From assembly GCF_019345525.1 (NCBI RefSeq), contig NZ_JAHKRA010000009.1:1-64000 (forward strand): 64,000 nucleotides of DNA, given 5' to 3'. The notes under the pieces were generated by a model, which saw only the letters and a list, made by a program, of their open reading frames with translations, did no database searches and had not been told where the DNA came from. Each line of letters starts with the position of its first letter. The stretch's first letter is position 1. The stretch comes from Flavobacterium sp. NKUCC04_CG (GTDB lineage: Bacteria > Bacteroidota > Bacteroidia > Flavobacteriales > Flavobacteriaceae). The position numbers and the translations under genes were made by a program. Of this stretch, positions 62,896 through 64,000 are shown piece after piece.

Positions 62896-63408
62896 TTGGT
62901 GAAAAAGATATTATTGTTGTCCGACACCCATAGTTTTATAGACGATACCATATTAAAATATGTGGATCAAGCCGATGAAGTGTGGCATGCGGGCGATATC
63001 GGAGCGATTAGCGTAACCGACGAAATAAAGAAACGCAAACCATTACGCGCGGTATTTGGTAATATTGATGGTATTGAGGCACGAGGAGAATTTCCGGAAG
63101 ACAATCGTTTTGTTTGCGAGGGCATGCGGGTTTGGATAACTCATATTGGCGGTTATCCGGGTAAATATAATGCTAGAGTTAAGAATGAATTGCTTGCAGA
63201 TCCACCTCAGATATTTATCTGCGGGCATTCTCATATTTTAAAAGTACAGTATGATAAGGCTTTGGGGGTTTTACATTTAAATCCGGGTGCGGCTGGAATT
63301 TCTGGATTTCATCAGGTGAGAACCATGTTGCGCTTTGAAATTAATCAGGGCAAAATTCAAAACTTAGAGATAGTAGAATTTCCCAAGCATAAAAAAACCG
63401 AACCCTAG
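62896..63408 (+). CDS. Calcineurin-like phosphoesterase, YfcE/MJ0936 type
   Basis: Metallophosphoesterase of 170 residues. Motifs in order: LLLSDTH, EVWHAGDIG, VFGNID, ITHIGGYPG and ICGHSH, which together bind two metals. Small members hydrolyse phosphodiesters. The start is TTG (62896) or the adjacent GTG (62899). Its stop codon lies inside the terminator at 63393. Confidence 0.9.
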   Translation: MVKKILLLSDTHSFIDDTILKYVDQADEVWHAGDIGAISVTDEIKKRKPLRAVFGNIDGIEARGEFPEDNRFVCEGMRVWITHIGGYPGKYNARVKNELLADPPQIFICGHSHILKVQYDKALGVLHLNPGAAGISGFHQVRTMLRFEINQGKIQNLEIVEFPKHKKTEP

Positions 63409-63419
63409 GGTTCGGTTTT
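63393..63419. terminator. Terminator overlapping the phosphoesterase stop
   Basis: Perfect palindrome AAAACCGAACCCT / AGGGTTCGGTTTT, which includes the last codons and the TAG stop. It lies between convergent genes and ends both transcripts. Confidence 0.88.
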
Positions 63420-63448
63420 CCGCGCACTAATAAACTAAGATGAAAGGT

Positions 63449-63865
63449 TTATCTTAATCGATCTACAGATTTTACGAGATCTTCATCCTTCTTGATGGCT
63501 TTGTTGGCCAAGACCAACAACACGATAGAAACAATCGGGAGGAACATTCCAATACCTTTCTCAGAAACCGCTTCCGCAGTTTCTCCAGATATCATTAGAG
63601 AACGATACACAAATAATCCTAGTAATATAACGTTTGATATGAGGTTCAATCGGTTTAACACAAATTGATTTTGTCTTTTTTTATAGGCTAAAATACTGAT
63701 AACACTTAAGCTGGTCGATAAACCGAATAAAATAGTATAGTATGAGTTTTCCATAAAATAGTAGGGAATATCACCAGTTGTTTTCCATAGTGGAAACACA
63801 AATGGTAGCACCCCAGAGAAAACCAAAGCTAAAAATAAATATACAGTTTGAATTCTTTGAATCAT
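63449..63865 (-). CDS. DUF4293-family membrane protein
   Basis: Membrane protein of 138 residues with four helices (about 5-26, 42-60, 72-92 and 104-124), starting MIQRIQTVYLFLALVFSGVL, a typical opening of DUF4293. The family is found across Bacteroidota, often beside rho; the gene past the window edge may be rho. Function unknown. Confidence 0.85.
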   Translation of the reverse strand: MIQRIQTVYLFLALVFSGVLPFVFPLWKTTGDIPYYFMENSYYTILFGLSTSLSVISILAYKKRQNQFVLNRLNLISNVILLGLFVYRSLMISGETAEAVSEKGIGMFLPIVSIVLLVLANKAIKKDEDLVKSVDRLR

Positions 63866-64000
63866 GATCTATTCTTTGAAAAGACAAAAATAACGTTTCT
63901 TTTTTTTAAATTCCTATTGTTTTTTAAAATTAATTCGTAATATTGCAAGACATAGCCGTAAGTGCTTCATATTATGGCTATTTCAAAACTTGTAACATAC

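Overview
This 64 kb window is chromosomal DNA of a Gram-negative member of the Bacteroidota, most likely the family Flavobacteriaceae (a Flavobacterium/Myroides-like organism; the genus is an inference). The evidence is low GC content, Bacteroidota-type promoters (TTTG, about 20 bp, TAnnTTTG) before the tRNA genes and rpsA, many Sec and lipobox signal peptides, a DUF4293 protein and an ORF6N-domain protein. No rRNA, CRISPR array or intact insertion sequence was seen.

Layout. 0-0.5 kb: palindromic REP-like repeats. 0.5-10.6 kb: ordinary chromosomal genes (OmpW-like porin, flavin monooxygenase with a divergent AraC regulator, rpsA, a DEAD-box helicase, an NlpC/P60 peptidase, thiolase). 10.8-12.2 kb: a duplicated tRNA block (Ser-Pro-Arg, then Ser-Pro) around an acetyltransferase gene. 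12.6-27 kb: an accessory stretch of small regulators and enzymes in which at least six genes are broken, nearly all by one-base indels in homopolymer runs. It holds two divergent XRE-regulator/SymE-like modules, one decayed and one intact. 28.4-33.1 kb: a probable Fnr-type regulon (Na+/H+ antiporter, ribB plus a siderophore-interacting flavoprotein, the Crp/Fnr regulator, a second such flavoprotein). Three promoters carry a TTGAY-N4-RTCAA box, two of them exactly 40 nt upstream of the TTTG of the -7 element. 33.7-49.4 kb: a metal (probably copper) island with a CopA-type ATPase, HMA-domain proteins, a ferredoxin-reductase-like flavoprotein, an RND efflux operon ending in an MFS gene, a metal-binding lipoprotein, and two unusual regulators that fuse an HMA-like CxxC domain to an AraC DNA-binding domain. 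A HigBA module sits inside this island. 49.7-51.4 kb: HipBA. 51.6-64 kb: mostly household genes (sodium/alanine symporter, tRNA-Arg, nitroreductase, ohrR-ohr, a pabA/trpG-like amidotransferase, lpd, an ABC exporter, truA, an M64 peptidase, a phosphoesterase, DUF4293).

The most interesting signal is regulatory. Five promoters of the metal island (copA, the HMA/reductase operon, the second HMA-AraC gene, the RND operon, the HMA/lipoprotein pair) carry a related element, best form TAAATCTTACAAATCAAA, whose ACAAA part begins exactly 51 nt before the TTTG of the -7 element. With the two HMA-AraC proteins encoded in the same island, this suggests a one-component, metal-sensing activator system that ties copper export, an electron-transfer reductase and broad efflux into one regulon. 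The binding assignment is inferred; the shared sequence and fixed spacing are seen directly.
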